Below, piece by piece: positions 5,103 to 6,379 of a stretch of 6,379 bases of DNA (position 1 is its first letter; each line of letters begins with the position of its first letter). Origin of the DNA: Bacteroidota bacterium (GTDB lineage Bacteria > Bacteroidota > Bacteroidia > Chitinophagales > Chitinophagaceae). The notes under the pieces were generated by a model. It was not told where the DNA came from. It saw nothing but the letters and a program-made list of their open reading frames with translations, and did no database searches. A program made the position numbers and the translations under genes. The DNA is taken from assembly GCA_028877005.1 (NCBI GenBank), contig JAGWPI010000386.1:1-6379 (forward strand). The letters run 5' to 3'.

Positions 5103-6379
5103 ATGAAAAAACTTTGTAAATATTTTCTGCTTATCAATTGTATGATATTGGCCATGAGTTGTTCCTCGGCTCAAAAGTCGCCTGAAATGCCTAATAGGCC
5201 TCCAAATACGGTAGTTAATTTAAAAGATTCAATATCTGTATGGCTCACCAATGCCAATGGTTCTGTGCGTTTACAACAACAAACGCCATTATATTTCGAT
5301 ACTGTCAATAAAACCAATTTTATTATTGTGGTTGATAGCCTGCAGCGTTATCAAACCATGGATGGGTTTGGGTATACTTTAACCGGAGGTAGTGCAACTT
5401 TAATCAATCAATTACCCAGTACACAAAAAACTGCTTTATTAAAAGAGTTGTTTGGCAACGATAACAATAGTATCGGCATCAATTATTTACGCATTAGTAT
5501 TGGTGCTTCTGATTTAAATAGCCATGTTTTTTCTTATGATGATATGCCTGTGGGGAAAACCGATACCACTTTATCTGCTTTTAGCTTAGGTGTTGATACG
5601 GTTGATTTAATTCCGGTATTAAAAGCCATATTGCAAATCAATCCCAACATTCAAATTTTAGGATCGCCATGGTCGGCACCTGCCTGGATGAAAGACAATG
5701 CCGGTACCGTTGGTGGCAGTTTGCTTCCCGCTTATTATATGGTATATGCAAAATACCTGGCAAAATATATCCAGGCCATGCAACAGCAAGGCATTACCAT
5801 GCATGCTATTACCATTCAAAATGAACCACTCAATCCCAATAACAATCCCAGCATGGTTATGCAGTCTGCCGATCAGGCTAATTTTATTCAAAATGCATTG
5901 GGCCCCGTTTTTAAAAAAGAAAATATTACAACCAAAATATTGTTGTATGATCATAATTGCGACAGGCCCGATTATCCTATCGCCATATTAAATAATCCTG
6001 CAGCAGCACAATATGTAGATGGCTCAGCTTTTCATTTATATGCCGGAAATATTAATGTACTATCTCAGGTGCATGATGCCTTCCCTAATAAAAATGTATA
6101 TTTTACGGAACAATGGGTAGGTGCTCCCGGCGATTTCCCATCTAATTTAACATGGCATGTAGAGAATTTAATCATTGGTGCGCCACGCAATTGGAGTAAA
6201 ACCGTATTGGAATGGAACCTGGCTGCTGATGCACAATATGAACCACATACACCCGGTGGTTGTACCCAATGCCTGGGGGCATTAACCATACAGGGGAATA
6301 CGGTTATACGAAATGTGGCTTACTATATTATAGCACATGCATCAAAATTTGTACCTTACGGTTCGTATAGAATTGCTTC
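5103..6379 (+). CDS. Exported GH30 family glycoside hydrolase (3' truncated by window edge)
   Basis: The first 425 codons are present and run off the right edge; GH30 enzymes are usually about 450-520 residues, so the end of the C-terminal beta-domain is missing. The signal region MKKLCKYFLL ... LAMSC gives either lipidation at C20 (a loose lipobox) or cleavage at A23/Q24. The catalytic barrel shows QTMDGFG (84-90), SPWSAPAWMK (188-197), IQNEP with acid/base E241, FTEQW with nucleophile E336, and EWNLAAD (370-376). GGCTQCLGALTI (385-396) matches the conserved C-terminal portion of the barrel. Clan GH-A retaining enzymes of this family include glucosylceramidases and endo-beta-1,6-glucanases. 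The exported form and the preceding SusD remnant favour a beta-glucan-type polysaccharide, but the substrate is inference. The ATG at 5103 is the only start giving a signal peptide. It lies after a terminator and no confident promoter is seen. Codons look more C/G-rich than in the phosphonate genes (by eye). Confidence 0.93.
   Translation, partial: MKKLCKYFLLINCMILAMSCSSAQKSPEMPNRPPNTVVNLKDSISVWLTNANGSVRLQQQTPLYFDTVNKTNFIIVVDSLQRYQTMDGFGYTLTGGSATLINQLPSTQKTALLKELFGNDNNSIGINYLRISIGASDLNSHVFSYDDMPVGKTDTTLSAFSLGVDTVDLIPVLKAILQINPNIQILGSPWSAPAWMKDNAGTVGGSLLPAYYMVYAKYLAKYIQAMQQQGITMHAITIQNEPLNPNNNPSMVMQSADQANFIQNALGPVFKKENITTKILLYDHNCDRPDYPIAILNNPAAAQYVDGSAFHLYAGNINVLSQVHDAFPNKNVYFTEQWVGAPGDFPSNLTWHVENLIIGAPRNWSKTVLEWNLAADAQYEPHTPGGCTQCLGALTIQGNTVIRNVAYYIIAHASKFVPYGSYRIA

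Noticed and set aside
5698..5991. Plus-strand open frame of 97 codons and overlapping minus-strand frames (5658-5954, 6065-6289)
   Set aside because: They lie inside the GH30 gene in other frames; the GH30 frame from 5103 has continuous family motifs across the same region.

Overview
The window is AT-rich, single-strand-coded DNA (every supported gene is on +) from a Bacteroidota bacterium, probably a Chitinophagaceae-like member (lineage is an inference). The evidence is a SusD/RagB outer-membrane protein remnant, a DUF6588-type outer-membrane protein, DUF5690, signal peptides cleaved before Q, a TTG/TAnnTTTG-type promoter, and no purine-rich ribosome binding sites before the starts.

Positions 1-3239 hold a tightly packed phosphonate-catabolism operon: the 3' end of a PhnZ-like HD-domain oxygenase, a PhnX-like phosphonatase, a 12-helix DUF5690 membrane protein, and a TIGR03364-type FAD-dependent aminophosphonate oxidoreductase. 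The genes are separated by 1 nt or overlap by 10 and 8 nt, so they are probably translationally coupled. A plausible scheme is that the membrane protein imports an organophosphonate, the flavoenzyme oxidises its amine to an aldehyde such as phosphonoacetaldehyde, and the phosphonatase cleaves the C-P bond to give phosphate. The PhnZ-like protein offers a second, oxidative C-P cleavage route. The most interesting point is that DUF5690 carries basic residues in helices 1, 2 and 7 that match, from my memory of GlpT/UhpT, the phosphate-binding residues of the organophosphate:phosphate antiporters. This makes it a good candidate for the missing phosphonate transporter.

Positions 3240-3424 are an intergenic gap with a credible Bacteroidota promoter. 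It drives a DUF6588-type outer-membrane protein gene (3425-4477).

At about 4461-4480 the DUF6588 gene runs directly into the C-terminal third of a SusD gene that has no start and no N-terminal domain. This is a deletion/rearrangement scar or an assembly misjoin. The SusD fragment ends at 4973 and is followed by a strong intrinsic terminator (4991-5024). An exported GH30 glycosidase gene (5103 to the right edge, 3' truncated) comes next. SusD remnant plus GH30 is what remains of a polysaccharide utilisation locus, perhaps for a beta-glucan, whose SusC and most of SusD are absent here.
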